Origin: Terriglobia bacterium
Lineage (GTDB): Bacteria > Acidobacteriota > Terriglobia > Terriglobales > Acidobacteriaceae
Length of the DNA: 64,000 nucleotides
Assembly: GCA_020072585.1 (NCBI GenBank)
Contig: JAIQGL010000009.1
Span: forward strand, 1 to 64,000
Direction of reading: 5' to 3'
Shown here: in pieces, positions 7,798-16,932 of the stretch
Layout of the letters: the number at the start of each line of letters is the position of its first letter
How positions within the stretch are numbered: position 1 is the stretch's first letter
The notes under the pieces: model-generated
Told to the model about the DNA's origin: nothing
Database searches by the model: none
What the model saw: the letters and a program-made list of their open reading frames with translations, nothing else
Translations under genes and position numbers: made by a program

Positions 7798-10700
7798 ATG
7801 AACCGTCTCTCCGTTGCCGTCAAACTCGCGCTCTGGGTCTTCATCGGCCAGATGAGCTTACTGGCACCAGTCTCAACTGCGTTTGCCCAGGCATCGGCTG
7901 ACAGCGTGGCATTTGCTGCCCAACGAACAAGGACTCCTGCGGTCACACCGCTGATAGGCGATACAACTGGCGATAATCCGAAGCGGGTCGGCTTGCTCCA
8001 GAGCGGCGCAGGCTCCTGCACTGGTATCAACGATTGCGCTTACCAGCTTCTAAATCAACGCACCTCCGCGAACCGCAACAATTTTTTTGTTTACCAAGAT
8101 GCAGATTCAGCCTTCAACCATGGTCTGCCAATTCTTTTTGGCAGCATAGATCTAACGAAAATCATGTTTGATGCTGGATGTATCGACGCTCCCGGCTCGC
8201 CCACCGGCTGCTCCGTTGACTTAAATGCTATGGATATGTCTCGTGGAACTATCCTTCGCCTTACTTTTCCGAAGTTCCCATTGCCTGAAGACTTTGCCGG
8301 GATGAACATCCAGGATCCGCAAAACTTTGACAATCGGTCCATCATCGGCAACGGCTACGATCTGACGCCTGCCACCTCCATCCAGTTTGACGTGCGTTCT
8401 CCTGATGGAGCAGTTGTTCAGTTTGGAGTTGGTGGTTGCGTGACGAACTTCTTTCCGGTTGGTCAAGCATGGACCACAATGAGCATCCGACTTGATTCTC
8501 TGTTCCCACCACCCGGAGATGCGACCGCCCAGTGTCCACCCGATATCGCTAACACCCACATTCTATTTGGTGTTGCCATGTCCGGCGCTCAGTCTTCCGG
8601 CGGTGGAACCGTTCTGCTCGACAATATCCAGTTCACGCCAGTTCCGGACCGCCAAAGCACGAGTCAACTGGCCCTTAGTCTGCCGCTCAGCACGCAAACG
8701 TTTGGTGTGAAAACGCAAGCGTCCACGGTGATCCCTACTGACCTGGCTAACAGGAATGTGGCCGCGATATACGAAGCAGCATTGACAGTGCTGTCGCTAT
8801 TGAAGCGCGGTCAGTCCGATGACCATAACAACGCTCTGGAAATCGCCGACGCGTTGGACTATGCACTGCACCACGATAATCAAGGAGGAGCAATTCCTGA
8901 AGCGCCTGACGGTTCAGGCGGACTGGGCCTTCACAGCGCATACGCCGCCGGAGACATCGCGCTACTGAATGATCAAACCCCTCCAGCACAGGGCAAGGCC
9001 GGCAACATTAGGCTCGCAGGATTCTTCGGAGGAACGGATTTGTGCCCTCCCACCGGCTTCTGCGAGGTGCTGGACGGTGCGACTGGCGGTAACAACGCGT
9101 GGGGCATTTTGGCGTTCGCTGCGGCGTATCTCGAATCCGGAAATCCCGCCTATTTAAATGATGCTAAAACCATCGGCAAATGGATTATCGGGGCGCTGCA
9201 GGATCGTACCAGTGCGATTCCATTCCCTCGGCCTTGTCTGCTTGACCAAGCTGCATTCAATCCCACGCTCAATCCGCCTGGATACGGCGGATATTTTCTT
9301 GGCTATGGCGATGGCTCTCATGACATTATTTGCGGCAAATCCACGGAGAACAACGCCGACATTTTCGCTGCATTTAATCTGCTGGCCCAGATTGAGGCTG
9401 CGCGCGGAAACGTCTCTGCAGCAGAACAGTGGACGGTTGCTGCCAACGTTGCCGGCGATTTCGTTATCCAGATGTTTGATTCAACGCACGGGCGCTTCTT
9501 CGCTGGCACGGTCACATCGGTGGATGCAGACCCAAACAAGCGACCCGGACGCGGGTCATGTCCGGATATTTCCACACAGAAAGGGAATGATGTCATTAAC
9601 CAGTGCGATTTTGTAGACGCGGATTCATTCATCATACTGGCAATGGCAGGCTCGCAGGTGTTTGGCTTGGGACTTGCGCAACCTCCGCTGGACTGGAACA
9701 CGCCGCTTCACTATGTCTTGGATCTTGGAAACACTATTCCAGATCCTCCGAATAACTTAAACCCACCTAACACTTCAGGCATTCCCGCCAGTTTTACCCA
9801 AAGCGTTACTGTTGGCCCAATCACCTTCCGGGGATTCGACCTTATTCCAGCGATCCCGGCAACGGGCATCGCTTGGGAATTCACGGGACAAATGGCCGAG
9901 ACGTGCAGTTTTGTCGATGGCCTGCAAAACTCCACCACATTTCAGAATTGTGTGGACACTTATCTTAGCCAGATCGCGAAGGCGCAGAACTCCGCTCCTT
10001 TCGGAGATGGTTTCGGCCTGGTTGCCAGTACTCTGCAAGATGGTGACACGTTGCCACCCATTGCCCAGTGCGTCGACACACCTTTTCAGTGCATTCCTGA
10101 GCGGGTAGGCTTGGCGGCAACGAATTGGGCCATTCTCGCCCAACAGCAATTCAATCCTATGGCATATGGCGCTGCCGGTTTTTCCCCTACAAATGTGAGA
10201 TTTCCTGGACAGGTGGTGGGGACGAGCAGTGCGTTAAGGACAGTGACTCTCACAAACTCAGGCACACTCCCGCTTGCGATCACTTCCCTTACGATAAGCG
10301 GCGCCAATGCAAGCGAGTTCAAAGAATCGGACAGCTGCGCTAACAGCGTATTGGGAATTGGAAAAGCCTGCGCAATCAGCGTCACGTTTACTCCCGGAGC
10401 CCAAGGGGAACGCAATGCCACGCTTTTCATTGGTGACAACGGTCTGGGCCCAAAGCAAGTTTCCTTGAGCGGGACAGGTGCGCCAGCGAACGATTTTTTG
10501 ATCTCAGCAATACCGAATTCGGTATCAACAGTGGCGGGTAACTCCGCTGTGTTTAACATCGACACGACGACGATTGCGGGCGCTCCCCAGGCAATCGCGT
10601 TTACAGCGGCGGGATTCCCGAGTGGCGTCACGTCGGCATTCAATCCACCATTGATAACTTCGGGCCAATCCACAACCCTTACAGTCACCACGAGCGTGAA

Positions 10701-13700
10701 TACACTACCAAATCTTTTTCACTTCACAATCACTGGCGCTGGCACCTCAGCCGTCAACACTGCATCTGCGACCCTGGAGGTCCGTCCGCTGCTCAGTGTC
10801 TTACCAGCGGGTCTGAGGTTTGCACCACAGAGACTCGGCACTACCAGCGAAGCGCAACAGGTGTTGGTAACGAATGGCGGGCCTTCGTTTGTGAATACGG
10901 GGGATATTGCAGGGGGCCAGTTCCCGGGAGATTTCAGCATCAGCGGTTGTGAAGGAGCCATCGCTCCAGGCATAAGTTGTACCGTGTCGGTGACATTTTC
11001 CCCCACGGGAACCGGGGAGCGCGCAGCTACGGTCCTCTTCTTCGATGGTACTGGCAACAATGCGCAGAGCGTATCTTTGACTGGTACGGGAGCAGCATCA
11101 TGCGCCAGCATAAGCGACTGTGCCTATCAGGAGATGAATCAGAGGGCTTCTGCAAATCAGGACGCCTTCTTTGTCTACAAGGATGCCGATTCGGCGTTCA
11201 ACCATGGCTTCACCGCTTTGTTCGGCAGCCTCGATCTCCTCGACAAGATAACGATTGATGCCGGTTGCCTCGATTCACCGGCGTCGAGTATCGGTTGTTC
11301 CTCTGACCTCAATGCCCTAGACGGCACACGCGGCACCGTCTTTCGAATCACCTTCCCCTCAATTCCGGCACGCGAGTTTGCAGGTTTGAGCTTTCAGGAG
11401 CCCCAGAACTTCGATGGGCAATCTGGCAACAGCTACAATCTTGTACCTGCCAGTACGGTGCAATTCGAGGCTCGGTCACCAGATAATGCTTCTGTCCAAT
11501 TTGGCGTCGGCGGATGCGTCACGCCGTTCATGGCCATTCCCGTGTCTTGGAGCACCGTCACTGTGTCCATAGCATCGCTTGTCCCTCCTCCTCTAATTGA
11601 CGTGATCTGTCCGCCTGATATCAGCAAGACCCATATTCTCTTCAGTATTGGCCTGGACGATGCACATGGTGCACACGGAGGAACGGTGCTGGTGGACAAT
11701 GTACGGTTCACTCCACTGCCGGCCCGCCAGAAATCTTCCGGCACGGTCAGTTTGCCCATCAGCACGCAAACGCTGGGAGTCATACCGAAACAGGTATTTC
11801 CCATCCCGGTGGATGAGGCGGTAAGGAATCTCAGTACCGTTGAGGAAGCAGCCGTGACAGCCGTATCCCTCCTGAGGCGTCACCGTACCGGCGACATAGA
11901 CAATGCCTTGAAGATTATCACTGCATTGGATTATGCGCTACGCCATGACAATCAGGGCGATTCGTTGCCGGTCGCTTCCGACGGATCGGTTGGATTGCAT
12001 AGCGCCTACGAAGGGGGTGACTTGGCATTGTTGAACGATCAACCGCCTCCGGAGAAAGGACAAACAGGGAATGTGCGGCTGGCCGGCTTTTTTGCGGGAA
12101 AAAGTCTGTGCGGACCAAGCGGATTCTGCGAGGTACTGGATGGAGCTTTTGGAGGCCCCAATGCTTGGGCGATGCTGGCCTTTGAAACAGCCTATTTGGA
12201 GTCCGGCAACCTCGCCTATCTCAATGATGCTGAGACGATAGGCAAATGGATCCTAGGCACTTTGGCTGATAACAGCTCCACAGGTTTTGGAGGGTATTTC
12301 GTCGGATTCTCGGATGGTGGATTGCCCAAGGTCCTGACCCTGGGCAAATCCACGGAATTCAACGCCGATATCTTTGCGGCCTTCAACCTGCTGGCTGAAA
12401 TCGAAAGGGCCCGTGGAAACAAGAGCATTGCTGACGGCTGGACAACAGCCGCCAACTCAGCCGGCAACTTTGTCGTCAATATGTTTGACAGCAGCAAGGG
12501 ACGATTCTTTGCCGGAACCGTTAGCAGGGCGTTCGCTAATAACCCTGTACCGGGCGTGTGCCCGGACACGTCTTTGACACGAGGCGCCGATGTCGTCAGC
12601 ACGTGTGACTCCCTGACTCAGAACTCCTTCGCGATCCTTGCTCTGGCTGGATCGAAATCATTTGGTGTGCGGGCCACAAACAACAAGATCGATTGGACTC
12701 TTCCCCTTCTGTACGTACAGGACAACTTCGCGCAGAGTGTTACCACAACTGATTCCAGCTTTAGAGGGTTCAATCTTATTCCGAACACTGGAGGCATCGC
12801 ATGGGAGGCGACCGCCCAGACGGTGGCCACGTGTGCCTTTGTCGACGCGCTACTGAACCGAACCGATTTTGAGGATTGCGGCGAGGTCTATCTTCCCCAG
12901 ATTCTTCAGGCGCAAAACCATGCTCCTTTTGGCGATGGCGCCGGGCTGGTGGCCGCCACGTTACAGAACGGAGACACTCTATCGGTTGTGGAGCAATGCA
13001 TCGTTACGCCATTCCAGTGCATCCCCGAGCGCGTCAGCCTGGGAGCAACCGCGTGGGCAGCGCTTGCAGATCAAGGTTTGAATCCCATGGCTTTCGCTGT
13101 AACCAAGCCGTCTGCAATCAATCTCAACTTCCCCAGCCAACTTGTATCAGGATCCACCTCTCAGACGTTGACCCTGACAAACGTTGGTACGTCGCCGCTA
13201 TTCTTGATCAGCCCTATCGCAATTCGCGGCGTCAACGCCAGTGATTTCGGTGAAGTGGACACTTGCGCAGGCGCGGTGATCGATCCCGAGGGAAGTTGCA
13301 ACATTACAGTCACCTTTACACCCGCTGTGTTCGGACTCCGAACGGCAACCTTAACCATTGCCGACAACTCCCTTAATGCAGGTCAGACGGTGAGCTTGAT
13401 AGGAACCGGGACAGACTTCCTCATCACAGCCGACCCGGCCTCTCAGCAGGTCAACGCGGGGGCCAAGGCGACCTATACTTTAACGATTAATCCTCTCGGT
13501 GGTCTCAACCAAACGGTGCTGCTCACATGCAAAAACGATGACACAATCATTGGATCGACATGCAACCTTTCGACTTCATCCGTGGCACTGAATGGATTGG
13601 ATCCCGCAACCGTTGTGGTTACTGTGACAACAACAGGACCCGCGACTTCCTCATCGGGCTTCTATGATGTTCGCACTCCAAGATTGCAATTGCGGCCGGG

Positions 13701-13980
13701 CCTCGAGCCGTTTTGGCTTGCTGCCACGCTCGCAGTAATTCTGTTGACGATTCTTTTCGTATGGAAACGGACTTCCAAGTTAAGATTCCTAGTTATCCTT
13801 GGTGTAATCGTCTTCTGCGCGTGCTATTGGGCTGGATGCGGCGGAAGCAGTACCCCAAATGTTCCACCTCCACAGCCCCCACAGGGGCCGCGCACCGCGC
13901 CAGGGCTTTATATGTTGACGATTCATGGAGCAACAGGAAACCGTTTCCAAGATGTTCCTCTCAAGCTTGATGTGAAATGA
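7798..13980 (+). CDS. Giant secreted protein: two copies of a carbohydrate-binding-like/toroid unit with ASPM-SPD-2-Hydin domains
   Basis: 2060 residues with a signal peptide (residues 1-31). Unit 1 has a jelly-roll-like domain (about 71-285; DCAYQLLNQRTSANRNNFFV, FGVGGCVT). This is followed by an (alpha/alpha)-toroid domain resembling glycoside hydrolases (about 320-790; ALDYALHHDNQGG, GFCEVLDGATGGNNAWG, SAYAAGDIALLNDQ). An ASPM/SPD-2/Hydin-type domain follows (about 798-895), then a second such region (about 1001-1099). Unit 2 repeats the pair (about 1101-1315 and 1335-1770), followed by another ASPM-type domain and an Ig-like region. Two hydrophobic segments (about 1971-1990 and 1997-2015) precede a short Pro-rich tail. 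This suggests a surface-anchored glycan-active or glycan-binding protein. Catalytic residues cannot be assigned. Confidence 0.65.
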   Translation: MNRLSVAVKLALWVFIGQMSLLAPVSTAFAQASADSVAFAAQRTRTPAVTPLIGDTTGDNPKRVGLLQSGAGSCTGINDCAYQLLNQRTSANRNNFFVYQDADSAFNHGLPILFGSIDLTKIMFDAGCIDAPGSPTGCSVDLNAMDMSRGTILRLTFPKFPLPEDFAGMNIQDPQNFDNRSIIGNGYDLTPATSIQFDVRSPDGAVVQFGVGGCVTNFFPVGQAWTTMSIRLDSLFPPPGDATAQCPPDIANTHILFGVAMSGAQSSGGGTVLLDNIQFTPVPDRQSTSQLALSLPLSTQTFGVKTQASTVIPTDLANRNVAAIYEAALTVLSLLKRGQSDDHNNALEIADALDYALHHDNQGGAIPEAPDGSGGLGLHSAYAAGDIALLNDQTPPAQGKAGNIRLAGFFGGTDLCPPTGFCEVLDGATGGNNAWGILAFAAAYLESGNPAYLNDAKTIGKWIIGALQDRTSAIPFPRPCLLDQAAFNPTLNPPGYGGYFLGYGDGSHDIICGKSTENNADIFAAFNLLAQIEAARGNVSAAEQWTVAANVAGDFVIQMFDSTHGRFFAGTVTSVDADPNKRPGRGSCPDISTQKGNDVINQCDFVDADSFIILAMAGSQVFGLGLAQPPLDWNTPLHYVLDLGNTIPDPPNNLNPPNTSGIPASFTQSVTVGPITFRGFDLIPAIPATGIAWEFTGQMAETCSFVDGLQNSTTFQNCVDTYLSQIAKAQNSAPFGDGFGLVASTLQDGDTLPPIAQCVDTPFQCIPERVGLAATNWAILAQQQFNPMAYGAAGFSPTNVRFPGQVVGTSSALRTVTLTNSGTLPLAITSLTISGANASEFKESDSCANSVLGIGKACAISVTFTPGAQGERNATLFIGDNGLGPKQVSLSGTGAPANDFLISAIPNSVSTVAGNSAVFNIDTTTIAGAPQAIAFTAAGFPSGVTSAFNPPLITSGQSTTLTVTTSVNTLPNLFHFTITGAGTSAVNTASATLEVRPLLSVLPAGLRFAPQRLGTTSEAQQVLVTNGGPSFVNTGDIAGGQFPGDFSISGCEGAIAPGISCTVSVTFSPTGTGERAATVLFFDGTGNNAQSVSLTGTGAASCASISDCAYQEMNQRASANQDAFFVYKDADSAFNHGFTALFGSLDLLDKITIDAGCLDSPASSIGCSSDLNALDGTRGTVFRITFPSIPAREFAGLSFQEPQNFDGQSGNSYNLVPASTVQFEARSPDNASVQFGVGGCVTPFMAIPVSWSTVTVSIASLVPPPLIDVICPPDISKTHILFSIGLDDAHGAHGGTVLVDNVRFTPLPARQKSSGTVSLPISTQTLGVIPKQVFPIPVDEAVRNLSTVEEAAVTAVSLLRRHRTGDIDNALKIITALDYALRHDNQGDSLPVASDGSVGLHSAYEGGDLALLNDQPPPEKGQTGNVRLAGFFAGKSLCGPSGFCEVLDGAFGGPNAWAMLAFETAYLESGNLAYLNDAETIGKWILGTLADNSSTGFGGYFVGFSDGGLPKVLTLGKSTEFNADIFAAFNLLAEIERARGNKSIADGWTTAANSAGNFVVNMFDSSKGRFFAGTVSRAFANNPVPGVCPDTSLTRGADVVSTCDSLTQNSFAILALAGSKSFGVRATNNKIDWTLPLLYVQDNFAQSVTTTDSSFRGFNLIPNTGGIAWEATAQTVATCAFVDALLNRTDFEDCGEVYLPQILQAQNHAPFGDGAGLVAATLQNGDTLSVVEQCIVTPFQCIPERVSLGATAWAALADQGLNPMAFAVTKPSAINLNFPSQLVSGSTSQTLTLTNVGTSPLFLISPIAIRGVNASDFGEVDTCAGAVIDPEGSCNITVTFTPAVFGLRTATLTIADNSLNAGQTVSLIGTGTDFLITADPASQQVNAGAKATYTLTINPLGGLNQTVLLTCKNDDTIIGSTCNLSTSSVALNGLDPATVVVTVTTTGPATSSSGFYDVRTPRLQLRPGLEPFWLAATLAVILLTILFVWKRTSKLRFLVILGVIVFCACYWAGCGGSSTPNVPPPQPPQGPRTAPGLYMLTIHGATGNRFQDVPLKLDVK

Positions 13981-14113
13981 GTTGAAACCGCCGCTCAAGG
14001 GGAGACACGCGGCGCGCATCAGGGTGTGATCCCTGAAGAAGCATTGCTCTTCCCACCAGGATCACTGCGGAGGTTCGCATGGTCTGGGGAGCGTTACTAT
14101 TGATCGCACAACT

Positions 14114-16417
14114 ATGGCGTTGACGCTTTTGTTTTCGCGGTTTCGACAACCACACAAACTTGCTGTTTGGGTTGGCATGATGTTGTCGACTGCTTGTTTC
14201 GGGCAGGCTTCGAACCAAACGCTAACCATTTGGGTAATTCCGTCAGAGCAATTTAGCCCGGCGGAATCGCTCAGAGGCAAAGACATTCGTCCTAAGATAG
14301 AAGAATTTAACCGGCGCTTGGAAGGAACGCGCGTGCGCGTTTTGAACACGGAGGAACCGCTTGCGCAAAAGCTTACCAGTTGGAACCCGGAATTCTCGGT
14401 CCCCAACGGTTCAATCGTCTTAGGGCAGCAGCGAACGGTGGAAGCCCTGCAGAGCTTTGCCAGGGATCATAAGGTAAATATTCAGGTTCGATTCGTAACC
14501 TGGGACGAGGCATTTGATCTTCTGAACTCGTCGCGGAACCCGGATCATCTGCCTGACGTAGCTCAGATTGGCTCGACCTGGGCTGCCTACTTTGCCCGGC
14601 AGCATCTAATCCAGCCCCATCCAGACTGGCAAAATCACCGGGGCCACTGGCGAGATGTCGGCAGCACTCCCGCGAGTGCCCTGCCATACACAAGCGATGT
14701 GCGGCTCCTGTTCTATTGGAAGCGTCTTCCTACCGAAGCCCCGGATGCACCAGAGTTTCACCTCAACGCTTCCAGTTGGGAGTCAATCGTCAACTCAATT
14801 CGTGCCTCCCCTTCCGCTGGTGACACGCTGGTGCTGCCTACCGGCCGCACTCTGAACCTGCTGCATGACTATATTCTGCTTTCGCGCGCGGGAGGAGGAG
14901 AGTTTCTTACACGCGGCTGGCTGGGGCCCCGTGTGGACCTGACCAGCCATAAAGCCTCGTTCGTCCCCGAGTTCTTGGCGCGAAATGCGCGTGCCGAACC
15001 TATTCCAGGAGAGCCACGCCGGTTTGTGACCTTTCCCGAGTCCGGCCATGAAGAAGTCGTCCAATTCTTTGTCAACGGTGGTTATAGGGCCACTCTTGAA
15101 CCGGCCAATTTTGTCGACCGCTGGCATCGGGACTTCGTCGAGAGATGGCCTCACGAACGACATTTTTGGGACTATGCTAGCGCAGTGGTACCTCCCGTTA
15201 CTTTCAAAGGAGGAAGCGAATTGGTGGTTCTGAAAACGCCTCGTGACCCAACGCTGGCATTTGCCCTGGCCGACTTCCTAGCGTCAGACCCTACAAACGT
15301 ATTGGCCCAGGCAGGCTTTTTACCCGCACAAATACCCGGCTACGGCATAGACGCCCTTGTTCAACCGATGTCAAAGTTTGAGACTACGCAGGAACCCCAA
15401 GAATTTGTCAAAGAAGTTCAAAAAGCCATGGACCAAGGGCAGAAATATCCTGATGAAGACTTCTGGCCGGTGGCCATCGAGAGCAAAGAGGCTCTTGAGT
15501 CCCTGCAGAGAGTATGGAGGAGGATGGGCGAGGGTGACGTACCAGCGATGCGGTCGGCCGCCAAGGATGCCGAATGGACAATCAATACGAGAATCAACTG
15601 GTTTTATGCAACGGTGGATCGCCTCGCCCGCGACTGGCAAATCATTACATGTGTTTTTCTCGTTGCTGTATTTGTCGCTGCATACCTGTACATCAAACGC
15701 ATGCGGGCAGATAGGAGGCTTATCCTGCTCTTGCAACTGGATCGCGCCCATCGTCATGATGCCGGCAAGTTTCTCGGCGATAACCTGACAAGACTTTCCG
15801 CACGTGCAAAAGACGAGACGTGGCCTGTGGCGCAGGTCGTGCGCGCGGTGTCTGAGATTGGCGAGCACTTTACAAAGAAATTGGTGCCCCATATTAGTGA
15901 TGTGGCCAGTCACCAGTTGCATGAACTGCAAGGCAAACCATCTCAAGTATCTCTGGCAGATGTAATCTTGAAGGCGTTCGACGGAGCATGCTTTGTGTTT
16001 GAGGCCCGCGAAATGGCTGCGGTCAAGGATATTAACTTCATGGTCGGAAATCTACCCGAGTATCGACTCAACAAGTTTCCCTTTGCCGCTGTCGTGGTGT
16101 TTGAAGAATGGCTCTTCAATTGTGTCAAAGACGTTTATGCATACCGTCGGCCGAATGCCATCATCTCAGCAGAGGTCGAAAATCGAAACATATGTGTGTA
16201 TTCTCCGGGGAGACTCGATGAGGACCAGCTCGCCATCCTCTTGGCTAAGCCCGCCGCAGAAAAGGCCGTGAATTCTCACCAAGGGCTCCCATTGATTCGA
16301 AACATTCTGCACTATGCATATGGGATCAAAGCTCAAGTGAACTGGGACGACGAAAAACAAGCGACAAGGTTTTCCGTGCGTCTCCCAATTAAGAAAATGG
16401 GGGACCAGGGTAAGTGA
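14114..16417 (+). CDS. Periplasmic solute-binding protein fused to a histidine-kinase-like cytoplasmic module
   Basis: 767 residues: a signal sequence (about 1-31), then a family-1 extracellular solute-binding domain (about 37-430; DVAQIGSTWAAYFARQHLIQP, LPYTSDVRLLFYWKR). One transmembrane helix follows (about 511-533, ITCVFLVAVFVAAYLYI), then a cytoplasmic module. That module has HRHDAGKFL near residue 546, which could be the phospho-accepting His of an H-D type box. It also has EEWLFNCVKDVY near 664, in the place of an ATPase N-box, and a final RLPI strand. The G-box glycines are poorly conserved. Its role is probably to sense a sugar-like ligand directly, without an ABC permease. It overlaps or abuts the receiver gene by 4 bp (GTG reading) or 2 bp (ATG reading). 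Confidence 0.65.
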   Translation: MALTLLFSRFRQPHKLAVWVGMMLSTACFGQASNQTLTIWVIPSEQFSPAESLRGKDIRPKIEEFNRRLEGTRVRVLNTEEPLAQKLTSWNPEFSVPNGSIVLGQQRTVEALQSFARDHKVNIQVRFVTWDEAFDLLNSSRNPDHLPDVAQIGSTWAAYFARQHLIQPHPDWQNHRGHWRDVGSTPASALPYTSDVRLLFYWKRLPTEAPDAPEFHLNASSWESIVNSIRASPSAGDTLVLPTGRTLNLLHDYILLSRAGGGEFLTRGWLGPRVDLTSHKASFVPEFLARNARAEPIPGEPRRFVTFPESGHEEVVQFFVNGGYRATLEPANFVDRWHRDFVERWPHERHFWDYASAVVPPVTFKGGSELVVLKTPRDPTLAFALADFLASDPTNVLAQAGFLPAQIPGYGIDALVQPMSKFETTQEPQEFVKEVQKAMDQGQKYPDEDFWPVAIESKEALESLQRVWRRMGEGDVPAMRSAAKDAEWTINTRINWFYATVDRLARDWQIITCVFLVAVFVAAYLYIKRMRADRRLILLLQLDRAHRHDAGKFLGDNLTRLSARAKDETWPVAQVVRAVSEIGEHFTKKLVPHISDVASHQLHELQGKPSQVSLADVILKAFDGACFVFEAREMAAVKDINFMVGNLPEYRLNKFPFAAVVVFEEWLFNCVKDVYAYRRPNAIISAEVENRNICVYSPGRLDEDQLAILLAKPAAEKAVNSHQGLPLIRNILHYAYGIKAQVNWDDEKQATRFSVRLPIKKMGDQGK

Positions 16418-16419
16418 CC

Positions 16420-16932
16420 ATGACAATCTGGATTATCGAAGATGATGTGGCTCATGCGAGTGACGCCTGGCGCCAAATTAAGAGCCTGGTAGCCGAGATG
16501 GAAGCACTTGCCAGGCGCCGCAAAGGCGTTGCCATGGAGCAGATCACCCCAGCCAAACTTTTCTGGGACCAAAGCATGACTTGGAAACCGAGGCTCAAGT
16601 CACTTGATTATGACGATGTAGTTCCCAGCGAAGCTAGCAGCCAGCTCCCTGACATAGTTGTGCTTGATCTCTTCAGAGGAGACGAATTCGTAGCACCCGC
16701 TCTGCTGAGAAGCTTGCGTGAATGGGAGCGGGAGGAAAAGCGCGACCCGGTCCGCTTCTCCCATGTTATTTTGTGGAGTGCCTATCCCGGGAGACCTGAT
16801 GCGCTCAACTTTGTCCGTGGCGAGCCTAAAAGGGACAAACATATCGTCCCGATGGAAACGAAGGATGAAATGCAACTGCGGACAAACGTGGCCCACTGTT
16901 GGCGTGCGCGCGAGGAGGAGCTCTATCCGTGA
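16420..16932 (+). CDS. Receiver-like response protein
   Basis: From the ATG at 16420 (a GTG at 16414 is possible) the product is 170 residues. WIIEDD supplies the acidic pair (Glu7/Asp8). DIVVLDLF supplies the putative phospho-acceptor Asp (about 82-83). VILWSAY matches the Thr/Ser strand of receiver domains, and RDKHIVPM could supply the Lys. About 40 extra residues sit between the first acidic pair and the acceptor strand (MEALARRRKGVAMEQ...), so the fold is atypical. There is no output domain. It lies between the sensor and the AAA+ protein with overlapping ends, which makes it the likely phosphotransfer link of the operon. Confidence 0.6.
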   Translation: MTIWIIEDDVAHASDAWRQIKSLVAEMEALARRRKGVAMEQITPAKLFWDQSMTWKPRLKSLDYDDVVPSEASSQLPDIVVLDLFRGDEFVAPALLRSLREWEREEKRDPVRFSHVILWSAYPGRPDALNFVRGEPKRDKHIVPMETKDEMQLRTNVAHCWRAREEELYP

